Source of the DNA: Candidatus Woesearchaeota archaeon
GTDB taxonomy: Archaea; Nanobdellota; Nanobdellia; Woesearchaeales; JACPJR01
Direction: 5' to 3'
DNA: 64,000 nucleotides
NCBI GenBank assembly: GCA_016187565.1
Contig: JACPJR010000031.1
Location: 119,745 to 183,744 of the forward strand
Both the position numbers and the translations under genes were made by a program. How positions within the stretch are numbered: position 1 is the stretch's first letter; every line of letters begins with the position of its first letter. Shown here piece by piece: positions 25,854-35,293 of the stretch. The notes beneath the pieces are model-generated. The model worked only from the letters and a program-made list of their open reading frames with translations, did no database searches and was not told where the DNA came from.

Positions 25854-26560
25854 AGTTCTTCATGAACTGTTTGTTTATTTAAAATTTTTCCTTTCTGCGT
25901 ACAGGTAACCGTTACCCATCCGGGCAAGGTCGTAGCGCAGAGGAGATATGCCTGTTCAGTGTTTTGTAAGTGTTTCTCATCTGCCTCATGGATATCTTTG
26001 CGTTTATTCTTGATATATTCTTTATCGTCTCTCTGCTGGAGGAGTTCTTGTGCCACAGCAACAGGAACATGAAGGAATACCGTAAGATCTGGTCTGGGAA
26101 TGCCAAACACGGTATATTCTAAGGTTTCGAGCCAGGTTGCAAATTGTTTCTGCTCTTCCTTTGTTTTAATTTTTCCCATTTGATGACCTAAACTTGCTGA
26201 TACATAGCGATCGCAGATAATGATTTTGCCTTCGTGGAGATATCGTTCTAGCAACGGCTTTGTTTCCCATCGATCTCCTGCATAGAGGAGAGAGGCCAAA
26301 TACGGATTAACCTCAGCTGCATTGCCGAATTCACCGTTAAGATAACGAATGACTAATTCTGAGAAAAAGGTTTGATGGTAACGAGGAAAGGTTACCGATG
26401 CCGTAGCATAGCCTTCTTTTTCAAGCCGTTCAACAAGCAGACGTGCTTGTGTCGATTTTCCCGACCCATCAATCCCACAAATGACGATCAATTTTCCTTG
26501 TTTGCCATGTATACGGGAAGGCTTCATTTCCTTATTGGTTACATTACTCTGGGAAGTCAT
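25805..26560 (-). CDS. tmk: Thymidylate kinase
   Basis: The enzyme phosphorylates dTMP to dTDP for DNA synthesis. The P-loop VICGIDGSGKSTQARLL (about residues 25-41), the DRY motif IICDRYVSASLGHQ (about 119-132) and the substrate-site RYHQTFF region fit the dNMP-kinase family. About 20 extra N-terminal residues precede the core, so a later start is possible, but no better ATG with a ribosome site is evident. Length (251 aa) is above the usual 200-220, also because of a longer C-terminus. It overlaps both neighbours. Confidence 0.85.
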   Translation of the reverse strand: MTSQSNVTNKEMKPSRIHGKQGKLIVICGIDGSGKSTQARLLVERLEKEGYATASVTFPRYHQTFFSELVIRYLNGEFGNAAEVNPYLASLLYAGDRWETKPLLERYLHEGKIIICDRYVSASLGHQMGKIKTKEEQKQFATWLETLEYTVFGIPRPDLTVFLHVPVAVAQELLQQRDDKEYIKNKRKDIHEADEKHLQNTEQAYLLCATTLPGWVTVTCTQKGKILNKQTVHEELWSILNTRVLSKKSQK

Positions 26561-27374
26561 TGTTGCCTCTCACCCGTTGTTTTACTCTGACCACATTTTT
26601 AATGAGGAATTCGTGTATTGAGGTTATGCTTTCTTTGCAGACAAGCCAGTAATGAGTTTTTTCGATGGGTGGAATAACAAGATGAGGGTTGGTATTAGAG
26701 ATTATCGACCTATAGAGTTTCTCGGGAGGACAGGTAATTGCTATATGGACTCCAAGAGCTTCTCGGTGATGTGCATCGCTTCCTGCAGCGAGAAACTTAA
26801 TCTGATGAGGGTAATCTTGCTTCGGAAGGTTATTGACCTTTTCCATTTGTGTGCGTTTGCGTGCAAGCACTTTTTTGGGTAATTTGCTGAGGATTTTTTC
26901 CACATCAGTAAAGCAGGTGTTGGTTATCTCAATGGCACCAAGGAAATCTGTTGCCTGATGATAAAATACCTCTCCTTTTTTTTTGATAATTGACGTAGCT
27001 CCTGGGGTGTAGGGATGGGGGACAAATGCAGCTAATCCTTGGAGCTTGACAAAAACGATTGTTTGTTCGAGAGTCATTCGATAGGGTTGCAGCTGAGCAA
27101 GACTATAAATCTTCGGTGTTTGGTCGAAAATAATGATGTCTGCTCCTTCTTGGGTAAGGTACTCCATCCCAGGAAAAACAAAGCTTGTTCGTGGCTTTGT
27201 TTTTTTCATCAATTGATAAGCTCGTTGAGGATTTCGATAAACATGTTCGGTAACAACAACCGTGTTAATATGATGTTCTTTAAGCGCACGCCACCACAGT
27301 TTGCACTTGCGGATAGCCCGTTCCTCATTTCTGGGTAGATTCGGATGGAAGTGGTAGTCAACGGTAAATTTCAT
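26544..27374 (-). CDS. PHP-domain metal-dependent phosphoesterase
   Basis: The PHP fold is shown by four metal-binding motifs: DYHFHPN near the N-terminus, VVVTEHV, AAFVPHPYTPG, and LAAGSDAHH. PHP phosphoesterases hydrolyse phosphate esters; substrates here cannot be predicted. I chose ATG 27374 (MKFTVDYHFHPN) because AAAGGA precedes it and a TATA-like TATTTAAG lies just upstream. The longer frame from 27449 would start before that promoter. The gene overlaps tmk by 17 bases at its end. Confidence 0.8.
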   Translation of the reverse strand: MKFTVDYHFHPNLPRNEERAIRKCKLWWRALKEHHINTVVVTEHVYRNPQRAYQLMKKTKPRTSFVFPGMEYLTQEGADIIIFDQTPKIYSLAQLQPYRMTLEQTIVFVKLQGLAAFVPHPYTPGATSIIKKKGEVFYHQATDFLGAIEITNTCFTDVEKILSKLPKKVLARKRTQMEKVNNLPKQDYPHQIKFLAAGSDAHHREALGVHIAITCPPEKLYRSIISNTNPHLVIPPIEKTHYWLVCKESITSIHEFLIKNVVRVKQRVRGNNDFPE

Positions 27375-27484
27375 ACTGTTTCCTTTATCATACTCATGAC
27401 TTAAATACTTAACGATTTTTTCTCTTCCATGATAAGCACAAACGAGCACAAACCTTTAAAAAGGAACTCTTTTTCTTGTTTCCG

Positions 27485-28372
27485 ATGACCTTCAAACCAA
27501 ATGAACTGTCCTTTATGTCCTGTAATGTGGCTTATGAGAAAGCAAAACTGCTTATTTTACCACTTCCTTATGAAGGACATAGTAGTTATGGACTCGGGGC
27601 ATACCGTGCTCCGAAAGCTATTCTTGAAGCATCACAACAGCTCCAACATTTTGATGAGGAACTTCTCCAGAGTCCTATTAGTGAGGGAATTTTTACCCTG
27701 CCTTCTTTGGAAATTGATGATGATACAGATACTATTTTCTCTAGGATAACATCTACGGTTTCAGAACATGCGCCTCGAATCAACCAAGGAACAGTGTTCT
27801 GTAGTTTTGGGGGGAATCATGCCATTACTGCCCCTCTTATTCGGGGATTTGCTCCACTTTTTCCGAAACTGAGTGTTCTGCAACTGGATGCACATGCAGA
27901 TGTCGAGGATAGTTATGATGGTACTCCTCAGAGTCATTTCTGCGTCATGCGTCGCGTTCGCGAGCACGTTCCTGTTGTTGCGGTTGGCATCCGTAGCCTC
28001 TCTGCTACAGAACATGAATTTTTGACCTCTCATTCCTCTCCGGTATTTTCTGCCTCTCAGGTTCTTGGATCCTTTCGTTCAGGAAAAGAGAACCACTTAC
28101 TCCAATCAATGCTTGCTTCGCTTTCAGATACGGTTTACCTAAGCATAGATGTGGATGTTTTTGATCCAAGCATTATCCCTGCAACAGGGACGCCAGAGCC
28201 AGGCGGGTTATATTGGGAACAGGTGTTGACCATCCTCCGTGAAGTTGCCCGGCACAAACATATTGTTGGTTTTGACCTTGTGGAGTTAACTCCTCATCCT
28301 TATAGTCGAGCATCTGATTTCACGGTTACACGGCTTTGCTATAAACTCTTTGGTTATATTAAAAAAGTTTAA
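27485..28372 (+). CDS. Agmatinase/arginase-family (ureohydrolase) protein
   Basis: The manganese site motifs are complete: GGNHAITAPLIRGF, LQLDAHADVEDSYDG and LSIDVDVFDPSIIPATGTPEPGG. The 295-residue length fits agmatinases, which convert agmatine to putrescine and urea, a step in archaeal polyamine synthesis. Arginase or formimidoglutamase activity cannot be excluded. ATG 27485 is preferred over TTG 27476 because TTTAAAA (about 27455-27461) lies about 28 bases upstream, giving a leaderless message. An upstream PHP gene is divergent. Confidence 0.85.
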   Translation: MTFKPNELSFMSCNVAYEKAKLLILPLPYEGHSSYGLGAYRAPKAILEASQQLQHFDEELLQSPISEGIFTLPSLEIDDDTDTIFSRITSTVSEHAPRINQGTVFCSFGGNHAITAPLIRGFAPLFPKLSVLQLDAHADVEDSYDGTPQSHFCVMRRVREHVPVVAVGIRSLSATEHEFLTSHSSPVFSASQVLGSFRSGKENHLLQSMLASLSDTVYLSIDVDVFDPSIIPATGTPEPGGLYWEQVLTILREVARHKHIVGFDLVELTPHPYSRASDFTVTRLCYKLFGYIKKV

Positions 28373-28390
28373 ATAGCACTTTCGCTTTCT

Positions 28391-29401
28391 GTGTTGGGGT
28401 GGATAACCATAGCCATAAAAAATACACTTCTTTCTGCAGATCAGCTTCGCCATTTTTTTGACGAACAGGGGATGGGTACAGCAGAGATAGACCAAACTAT
28501 TGCACTTATTCAGCAGATCAATGAACTCAAGAAACAAAAGAATGCCGTTATTTTAGCCCATTACTACATGCGTGATGCGATTAAATTCGGGATTGCAGAT
28601 TATATTGGAGATTCTCTTGATCTGAGTAAAGCAGCAGTGGAAACAACGGCAGATATCATTGTTTTCTGTGGCGTCTTGTTTATGGCAGAAACAGCAAAAA
28701 TTGTAAATCCCCAAAAGAAAGTCCTGCTTCCTGATCTTGAGGCTGGCTGCTCATTGGCAGAGAGCATTAATGTTGAGGATGTTAAGGCTCTCCGTAAACA
28801 GTATCCTCATGCTGCTTTTGTAACCTATGTGAATACCTTGGCAGATATCAAGGCAGAATGTGATGTTTGTGTAACTTCTGCAAATGCACCTAAAGTTGTT
28901 GCCCGACTTCCGGAAAAGCAAATTGTGTTTATGCCTGACAAGTACATGGGAAAAAACTTACAGAATGAGTTACCCGAAAAGGAAATTATTATCTGGGATG
29001 GTGCTTGTGTTGTTCATGAGGTTTTTGCGCCACTCCATTTTGCCGAATACCGTACCCAGTATCCGGGAATAAAGATCTTAGCCCATTACGAATGTGATGA
29101 ATCTGTTCTTGCTCAGGCAGACATGCACGGTGCCACGAGTGATATGAGAAAGTATGTCCGAGAACATCCTGCACCTGCCTATTTTATTGCCACTGAATGT
29201 GGTCTTGCCTCTACTATCAAGGCAGAATTTCCTGAGAGTACTATTATCGGGCCATGTAATGTCTGTCCATACATGAAGAAAAATTCGCTTCAAAATACCC
29301 TGAAGGCATTACAGGAAGAAAAGCCCGAGATCATCATCCCTGAAGCAATCCGTCAGCGTGCAGAACGCTCGCTGCAGCGTATGTTTTCTTTAACCGTGTG
29401 A
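28391..29401 (+). CDS. nadA: Quinolinate synthase A
   Basis: NadA condenses iminoaspartate with dihydroxyacetone phosphate to quinolinate in NAD synthesis, using a 4Fe-4S cluster. The three cluster cysteines are in VFCGVLFMAETAK, ATECGLAS and GPCNVCPYMKK, and the substrate motifs AHYYMRDAI, GCSLAESI and TYVNTLADIKAECD are present. The GTG start at 28391 is about 20 bases from a TTTAAATAG (about 28369-28377) inside the end of the previous gene, consistent with a nearly leaderless transcript. No nadB or nadC is adjacent. Confidence 0.93.
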   Translation: MLGWITIAIKNTLLSADQLRHFFDEQGMGTAEIDQTIALIQQINELKKQKNAVILAHYYMRDAIKFGIADYIGDSLDLSKAAVETTADIIVFCGVLFMAETAKIVNPQKKVLLPDLEAGCSLAESINVEDVKALRKQYPHAAFVTYVNTLADIKAECDVCVTSANAPKVVARLPEKQIVFMPDKYMGKNLQNELPEKEIIIWDGACVVHEVFAPLHFAEYRTQYPGIKILAHYECDESVLAQADMHGATSDMRKYVREHPAPAYFIATECGLASTIKAEFPESTIIGPCNVCPYMKKNSLQNTLKALQEEKPEIIIPEAIRQRAERSLQRMFSLTV

Positions 29402-29444
29402 CATTGGTGAAAAAACATTCTACGCTTAACATTTCTAACGAAAC

Positions 29445-30743
29445 ATGAATACAGCGACTACCATTATTAAATCCAACTTTGTGAATCCTGTCTCAGAAGA
29501 TCGTGCTGAAACAGTCGAAGGTGGGTATCTTCGTGTTAACCATTCTGGAATGATTGTTGCATTACAGCAAAACCAACCCGAGATACATGATGGTGACCGC
29601 TTGATATCTTTAGAGGATAAGGTCATAACACCTGGTTTTATTGACGTCCATCTTCATTTACCTCAGTATCAATTCTTAGGGAAGGGTTTAGGAGTTGAAT
29701 TGTTACCCTGGTTAGAAACATATACCTTTCCTGCTGAATCACAATTTAGTGACGTTCAACTAGCCGAAGCAGTAGCACGTGCTTTCTTTGGTGATCTTCT
29801 TGCCCATGGTACAACGACAGCAAGCGTTTATGTAACTATCCATGAGAAGGCTACTGACAAAGCATTTGAAGTAGCAGATGACATAGGCATAAGGGCATTT
29901 ATCGGTAAGGTCATGATGGATAGAAATTCGCCTCCAGCACTTACTGAAGACACATCCCAATCAGTAGATGCGAGCTTGCGATTATTAACTACATGGGATA
30001 AGAGAGATAAGGGAAGATTACGATACGTTTTCACCCCAAGATTTGCTCCTACCTGTACCGATGACTTACTCAGAGAAGTTGGAAGATTAGTTCGTTCAGA
30101 TGGTGTTTATGCACAGACACACCTCAGTGAAAATAGAGGCGAGATTACGTGGATGGAGAGCTTGTATCCTGGTCTGAATTATACACAAGTCTATGAACGC
30201 TTTGGTATCTTGGGTAAAAGGGTTATTATGGCACATTGTATCCATCTTGGTAACAGCGAAGTAAGGTTAATGACTGAGACCGACACAAGGGTTGCTTATT
30301 GTCCCTATTCAAATGAAAACTTGAGAAGTGGTATCATGCCTTATTTTCGATGGAAGGATCAAGGCTTAACCATTGGATTGGGAACAGACATCGCTGGTGG
30401 TCCTTCTCTTTCCATGCCAGAGCAAATGGGTAAGGCTATAACCTTTTCTCACGAACAACACCGTGAAGGTAGACGTATGAGCGCAACAGAGGCATTTTAT
30501 CTTGCAACACTCGGAGGAGCAAAGGTTTTAGGTATTGATGATGTTACCGGTAATCTTCAATCAGGAAAAGAAGCAGATTTTATTGTTATAGATTCGAGTA
30601 TTATTGGAGGTGATTTATCGAGAGGATTAGGTACGAGATTTCTTGATACATTAGTTGCTTCAAAAGGAAACGGATTTGTCGATCAGACATATGTGAGGGG
30701 AAGACAAGTCTATAATCGTAACAATCGTAAGAATGAAGTATGA
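29445..30743 (+). CDS. guaD: Guanine deaminase-like amidohydrolase
   Basis: This zinc amidohydrolase converts guanine to xanthine. The metal motif PGFIDVHLHLPQYQF (about residues 64-78), LPWLETYTFPAE, the catalytic THLSEN with the RGEI run, MAHCIHL, and GLGTDIAGGPSLS all follow guanine deaminase rather than other amidohydrolases. Length (432) is typical. It may salvage purines taken from the environment, which would suit a genome with reduced biosynthesis. It has no obvious partner genes. Confidence 0.88.
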   Translation: MNTATTIIKSNFVNPVSEDRAETVEGGYLRVNHSGMIVALQQNQPEIHDGDRLISLEDKVITPGFIDVHLHLPQYQFLGKGLGVELLPWLETYTFPAESQFSDVQLAEAVARAFFGDLLAHGTTTASVYVTIHEKATDKAFEVADDIGIRAFIGKVMMDRNSPPALTEDTSQSVDASLRLLTTWDKRDKGRLRYVFTPRFAPTCTDDLLREVGRLVRSDGVYAQTHLSENRGEITWMESLYPGLNYTQVYERFGILGKRVIMAHCIHLGNSEVRLMTETDTRVAYCPYSNENLRSGIMPYFRWKDQGLTIGLGTDIAGGPSLSMPEQMGKAITFSHEQHREGRRMSATEAFYLATLGGAKVLGIDDVTGNLQSGKEADFIVIDSSIIGGDLSRGLGTRFLDTLVASKGNGFVDQTYVRGRQVYNRNNRKNEV

Positions 30744-30858
30744 ATTAACCAAGACCAATCAGCATGAATAACGATGAATACGCATCCATGCTGTTGGTAT
30801 GGAGAAATTGACAGAACTTTCCTCAGAAAATTCTGTAAAGAGATTTGGCGGAAGAGGA

Positions 30859-30978
30859 TTATGATACTCCTTTGGCAGTAACCCGTTTGAGGCATGAATG
30901 ACAACACACCACAAGGTACTTTGTGACTAAATCATGCTCAGTTCCACACCAATAACAGGTTTGTTTTGTGTCGTCCAT
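30859..30978 (-). CDS. 39-residue zinc-ribbon microprotein
   Basis: A short frame encodes a protein starting MDDTKQTCYWCG, with a central YLVVCCHSC and ending KGVS. The spacing CxxC...CxxC (residues 8, 11, 26, 29) is that of a single zinc knuckle. The start is supported by GAGGG 6-7 bases upstream (30985-30989) and by a TATA box (31067-31074) further up. Small zinc-ribbon proteins are abundant in archaea and usually bind nucleic acid or protein. No family name can be given. Confidence 0.6.
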   Translation of the reverse strand: MDDTKQTCYWCGTEHDLVTKYLVVCCHSCLKRVTAKGVS

Positions 30979-31066
30979 AGCTATCCCTCGGCTTACCTTG
31001 TGGTGAGGTGACAAGTAACTGGATTATACTACTGATATACTCTTTATTATACTAATATACAACTTA

Positions 31067-31074
31067 TATATAAA
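31067..31074 (-). promoter_or_regulatory. TATA box for the microprotein
   Basis: TTTATATA on the minus strand, about 90 bases before the ATG at 30978. This leaves room for a leader of about 60 bases with a ribosome site. Confidence 0.45.
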
Positions 31075-31143
31075 CCTTTCGTTACGTGTTCCCTCCGTTT
31101 TTCTAAAGTGACATTTAAATAATAGTAGTTATTCTCTTTACTT

Positions 31144-31647
31144 ATGTCCTTTCCTGTCTATTTCCTCTCGTTAGCTATAACCGTACTTGGTTTTGGATGT
31201 GGTGCTGCTTTAGCATTCATCACACCATACGAGCTCAAACAAGGGTATAAGTTTTTTGTACTCTTCCAGGCTTTTCTACTTGCTATTATTCTCTTTATTC
31301 TTGGATTAAGATTGCATAGCATTGTCGGAGTGCTCTTAGTACTTTTACCATTATTGCTGCTCCGTTTCTATCCTGTAGCGTTTTCCTCCAAGGTACTTTT
31401 TTCTTTCCTCGGACTTTTGTTGTCGCTTAGTTCCCGAGATGTTCAACTCTTTCTGCTCACCTCTTCCCTTATTTTTGTGTATGGATTGCCCACAGGAACA
31501 ATAATTGTTGTACGGTTCAAGAGAACACAGAAAGAACATCAACCAAAACAGTATGCTCCCTTGTTCCATTCTCTTCTTGTTCCTCTTGGATGCTATGTCC
31601 TTGTTGCCCTTTTGGGGTATGTTCTCTTCGGAGGCACGCTGCTATGA
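31144..31647 (+). CDS. Polytopic membrane protein of unknown function
   Basis: The 167-residue protein is almost entirely hydrophobic, with five or six helices (for example VYFLSLAITVLGFGCGAALA, FVLFQAFLLAIILFILGL, HSLLVPLGCYVLVALLGYVL). It resembles no family that I recognise. The stop codon overlaps the mutS start as ATGA (31644-31647), so mutS depends on it for translation coupling, although a direct functional link to mismatch repair is doubtful. Confidence 0.6.
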   Translation: MSFPVYFLSLAITVLGFGCGAALAFITPYELKQGYKFFVLFQAFLLAIILFILGLRLHSIVGVLLVLLPLLLLRFYPVAFSSKVLFSFLGLLLSLSSRDVQLFLLTSSLIFVYGLPTGTIIVVRFKRTQKEHQPKQYAPLFHSLLVPLGCYVLVALLGYVLFGGTLL

Positions 31648-34214
31648 CTGATCTTACTCCTGGTATGCGTCAGTATGTACAGGTTAAGAACCAACATCCT
31701 GATTGCTTAGTTTTGTTTCGTATGGGAGATTTCTATGAGACCTTTTATGAAGATGCAAAGACTGCAGCACGTGAATTGGAAATTACCTTAACCTCACGAG
31801 GAAAGGGAGAAAAAAAGGCTCCGTTAGCAGGAATTCCTTATCATGCCCTTGAGCCCTATCTTGCAAAGCTGGTTAAAAAAGGGTATAAAGTCTGCATTGT
31901 TGAGCAACTAGAGGATCCAAAACAAGCCAAGGGGCTGGTGAAAAGAGGCGTTACCCGCATTGTTACTCCGGGAACAGTTATTGAGTCTGCACTTCTCCAG
32001 GAACGAACGAACAACTATCTCATGGCAATTCTTCCCTATAAATCCATGTTTGGCGTTAGTTTTGTTGACATTTCTACTGGTGAATTTCTTACCACTACCT
32101 GTGCAACTAACGAAGAACTCATCGATGAAATTACTCGATTTACTCCAGCAGAAGTGATTATTCCATCTTCTTCTCTGGAGAATAATGCTTTGATGACGCT
32201 TCTGAAGAAGTATATGTTCCTTAGCCCGTATGATGACCGATTTTTTCTCTCTGAGACGGCCAATCAGAGCTTACAGAACCACTTTCAGGTACATTCATTG
32301 GGAAGTTTTGGTCTTGGAGAAAAACATCAGGAAGAGGAGCTTATGATCATGGCCAGCGGAGCCTTGCTCTGTTATTTGAAAGAAACACAGAGAACAAATA
32401 TTGCTCATATCACCAAAGTCATGGTCTATAATCCTCATGGATTCATGCTGATGGATGAAACAACGCGAAAAAACCTTGAGATTCTCTCTAATATTCGTCA
32501 TGGAAGTGCTGAACATACCTTGCTCCATATTCTTGATAAGACCGTAACCTCGTTAGGTGCACGATTGTTGCGGCAATGGCTGGTAAAGCCACTTCGTGGT
32601 AAGGTTACGATTGATGAGCGACTTGAGGGTGTAGAAGAACTTTTTAGTAATATTCTGCTCCGTCATGAACTTCGCAGTATGCTTGATCAGGTTTCAGACA
32701 TTGAACGCTTGGTCAGTAGAATACATTGTGGGAATGCTCATGCACGAGATCTTCTTGCACTCCAAAAATCCTTACTGGTTATTCCTGAACTCTGCAAGAC
32801 CTTAACGAATAGTCATGCTTCACTACTCAGGCACATCCATGAGATGACTCCCTCTCCAGAGGTTGTTGATCTTATCCAGCGAGCCATTCAAGACGATCCA
32901 CCGGCTACGGTAAGGGAGGGAAATGTGATCAAGAAAGGGTATCATCAGGAGCTGGATAATTTACGATCACTTGCTTCAGGAGGTAAGGAATTTATTGCGA
33001 AGCTTGAACAACAGGAGCGAGAACGTACAGGCATAAAATCATTGAAAGTAGGATTTAATAGAGTTTTTGGGTATTATATTGAGGTTACTAAAGCAAATCT
33101 CCAATTAGTTCCTTCCCATTATTTGAGAAAACAAACCCAGGTCAATGCAGAGCGTTATATTACCGAAGAGCTCAAGGAATATGAGCAACAAGTATTAGGT
33201 GCAGAGGAAAAAATAATCCAGCTTGAGTATGAACTTTTTGTTGCTGTTCTTGAACAGATTAAGCCCTTTACGCAACCGATGCAGGAAGCTGCCCAGAAAA
33301 TTGCCCTTCTTGATGTGCTCATCGCGCTTGCTGAAGTTGCTGCAACTCGTAATTATGTTAAACCTGTTATTCACGAAGGATATAACCTTACCATAACCGG
33401 AGGAAGGCACCCTATGGTTGAGGATGTCGAACCACACTTTGTTCCCAATGATGTTTTGTTTGATCGAGAGAAACAGATTCATATCATTACTGGGCCAAAC
33501 ATGGCAGGGAAAAGTGTTTTTATGCGACAGGTTTGCCTTATTGTTCTGATGGCCCAAATAGGAAGTTTTGTTCCTGCACGAACAGCCTCTCTTGGCATTG
33601 TCGATCGTATTTTTACCAGAGTTGGCGCTTCTGATGATGTGAGTTCTGGTCAGAGCACATTTATGATGGAAATGACGGAAACAGCGAACATCCTGAATAA
33701 TGCAACCAGCAATAGTTTGATTATTCTTGATGAAATCGGTCGAGGGACGAGCACTTTCGATGGTATTAGTCTAGCCTGGGCAATCGTCGAGTATATCCAT
33801 GGCCATCTTCAGGCAAAGACGCTCTTTGCCACACATTTTCATCAGCTCAATAGCCTGGAAGAGAAATGTGCAAACATAAAGAATTACAATATTGCTGTCC
33901 AGGAAAAAGAGGATGACATTATTTTTCTGCGTAAAATTGTCGAAGGAGGGACGGATAAAAGTTACGGCATTCATGCGGCAAAACTGGCAGGCATTCCTTT
34001 AGCGGTTATTCAGCGTGCAAAAGAAATTATGGGAAGACTAGATATGAATGACCAGATTGCTGAACGCATTCATCAACCCTTGAAGTTGGAGAAGAATGTG
34101 GAGAATTTACCAGACAAAGCGCAAGAAAAATTATCATCCCCATCTCAAAAGAAGAAACCAGCTCCACAGAAAATCCCAAACAACGATCTGCTTCATTTCT
34201 TCTCTTCGGAATAA
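31644..34214 (+). CDS. mutS: DNA mismatch repair protein MutS
   Basis: MutS recognises mispairs and signals repair. From ATG 31644 the protein is 856 residues, normal length. The mismatch-binding Phe-x-Glu is in FRMGDFYETF near residue 24. The ATPase has Walker A TGPNMAGKSVFMRQ, the signature DDVSSGQSTFMMEM, Walker B LIILDEIGRGTSTFDG and the ATHFHQL switch. The frame runs upstream to 31590 but that part lies inside the membrane gene. MutS1 is patchily distributed in archaea and often acquired from bacteria. mutL is not in the window. The 3' end overlaps the convergent dehydrogenase gene by 22 bases. Confidence 0.95.
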   Translation: MTDLTPGMRQYVQVKNQHPDCLVLFRMGDFYETFYEDAKTAARELEITLTSRGKGEKKAPLAGIPYHALEPYLAKLVKKGYKVCIVEQLEDPKQAKGLVKRGVTRIVTPGTVIESALLQERTNNYLMAILPYKSMFGVSFVDISTGEFLTTTCATNEELIDEITRFTPAEVIIPSSSLENNALMTLLKKYMFLSPYDDRFFLSETANQSLQNHFQVHSLGSFGLGEKHQEEELMIMASGALLCYLKETQRTNIAHITKVMVYNPHGFMLMDETTRKNLEILSNIRHGSAEHTLLHILDKTVTSLGARLLRQWLVKPLRGKVTIDERLEGVEELFSNILLRHELRSMLDQVSDIERLVSRIHCGNAHARDLLALQKSLLVIPELCKTLTNSHASLLRHIHEMTPSPEVVDLIQRAIQDDPPATVREGNVIKKGYHQELDNLRSLASGGKEFIAKLEQQERERTGIKSLKVGFNRVFGYYIEVTKANLQLVPSHYLRKQTQVNAERYITEELKEYEQQVLGAEEKIIQLEYELFVAVLEQIKPFTQPMQEAAQKIALLDVLIALAEVAATRNYVKPVIHEGYNLTITGGRHPMVEDVEPHFVPNDVLFDREKQIHIITGPNMAGKSVFMRQVCLIVLMAQIGSFVPARTASLGIVDRIFTRVGASDDVSSGQSTFMMEMTETANILNNATSNSLIILDEIGRGTSTFDGISLAWAIVEYIHGHLQAKTLFATHFHQLNSLEEKCANIKNYNIAVQEKEDDIIFLRKIVEGGTDKSYGIHAAKLAGIPLAVIQRAKEIMGRLDMNDQIAERIHQPLKLEKNVENLPDKAQEKLSSPSQKKKPAPQKIPNNDLLHFFSSE

Positions 34215-35293
34215 TTTTTTCTTGATCTCTCTTGGTGCTCTTTCAAAAGCCTCCATAGTTCTTGATGTACTATTTTCTCAGAAGCTTCATACCATGTTTC
34301 ACCATGTTTGTCAGCGTCTAAAACAACTTGATGAAGTCTTTTCCGAACAATCTCTTGAATCTTATTGATGGCATATTGGAAACTTTTTCCTTCTCCTTCG
34401 CATATAGAAAAAACCAGTGCACCTATATTTACCACATAATCTGGAGCAAAAATAATTCCTCTCTCTTGCATTTCTTTTGCAGATTGCAAAGCATTGGTTA
34501 GGGGATTATTAGCTGCACCAATGACCAGTTTACCATGCAACTTCCCGATGTTCTCTGGTGTTAAAATATCTCCGCAAGCGTTAGGTGAGAAGATTTCGCA
34601 TTCTGTTCCATATATATCCTCAGGGCTAATCGTTCTTACCTTATACTTTTGAGCAATGCACGCTAGTTTCGCAGAATCGAGATCAGTTATAACAATATCA
34701 GCATCTTCTTCTTTTAATCTTCTAACCAAATCAGATCCAACACTTCCAACACCTTGCACAGCAACAACTCTATCTTTCAAGCTATCAGTTCCATACTTCT
34801 GTTCACAAAGTGTTTTCATCGCAACAACTACTCCGTATGCAGTAGCAGCCCCCCCATTACCCAAACCAGTAGATAAAAGTCCATCAACAAAATCAGTTTC
34901 TTCTGCTACATATTCCAGATCACTCGGATAGATATTCACATCACAACCGGTTTGAAATCTGCCATTAAGAGATTGAACAAATCTTCCATAATTCCTAAGC
35001 ATTCCAGGAGTTTTTTGGGTTATTGGATCACCAATGATTACTCCTTTTGCTCCACTATAACCACCATTGTCTTTATCTCCAATGATGATGCATTTTTTAG
35101 TCATAGCATTGGCAGATCTCAAAGCATCTGCTATTCCCTCATCTACCGAAGAATAGTTCTTCATTCTGGTTCCGCCATTTCCTCTGTTGCGATAACTGGT
35201 GTTAAGAGCAATAACAAAAGTGCAACCAGAGCCAGCATTATAGTGAATATGCAATTCATTACAATTATTTTGCTGCATAAGCTGTTCTATCAT
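34193..35293 (-). CDS. Leu/Glu/Phe/Val-type amino acid dehydrogenase
   Basis: Such enzymes interconvert 2-oxo acids and amino acids using NAD(P)H. The 366 residues match leucine-dehydrogenase length. The substrate domain has GGTRMKNYSSVDEGIADALR, AMTKK and the catalytic lysine region GGYSGAKGVIIGDP, three residues longer than the usual GLNLGGGK. The Rossmann part has VAVQGVGSVGSDLVRRL, VITDLDSAK and the APDYVVNIGALV motif. It is the last gene of a four-gene operon and follows the aldolase gene with no spacer (TAAATG). With the DapA-like enzyme it would aminate a condensed oxo-acid product; the real substrate is unknown. Confidence 0.85.
   Translation of the reverse strand: MIEQLMQQNNCNELHIHYNAGSGCTFVIALNTSYRNRGNGGTRMKNYSSVDEGIADALRSANAMTKKCIIIGDKDNGGYSGAKGVIIGDPITQKTPGMLRNYGRFVQSLNGRFQTGCDVNIYPSDLEYVAEETDFVDGLLSTGLGNGGAATAYGVVVAMKTLCEQKYGTDSLKDRVVAVQGVGSVGSDLVRRLKEEDADIVITDLDSAKLACIAQKYKVRTISPEDIYGTECEIFSPNACGDILTPENIGKLHGKLVIGAANNPLTNALQSAKEMQERGIIFAPDYVVNIGALVFSICEGEGKSFQYAINKIQEIVRKRLHQVVLDADKHGETWYEASEKIVHQELWRLLKEHQERSRKNYSEEKK

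Larger units (their letters stand above)
30744..31143. other. 400-base spacer holding one micro-gene and promoters
   Basis: Apart from the 39-residue minus-strand gene (30859-30978) and its promoter region, the spacer contains an AT-rich stretch of several TATA-like sequences (31025-31074) and a TTTAAATA (about 31112-31119) that probably drives the membrane-protein gene at 31144. Nothing else is recognised. Confidence 0.5.

Noticed and set aside
27375..27449. N-terminal extension of the PHP protein
   Set aside because: It starts before the likely promoter, and the PHP domain begins right at ATG 27374 behind a ribosome site.
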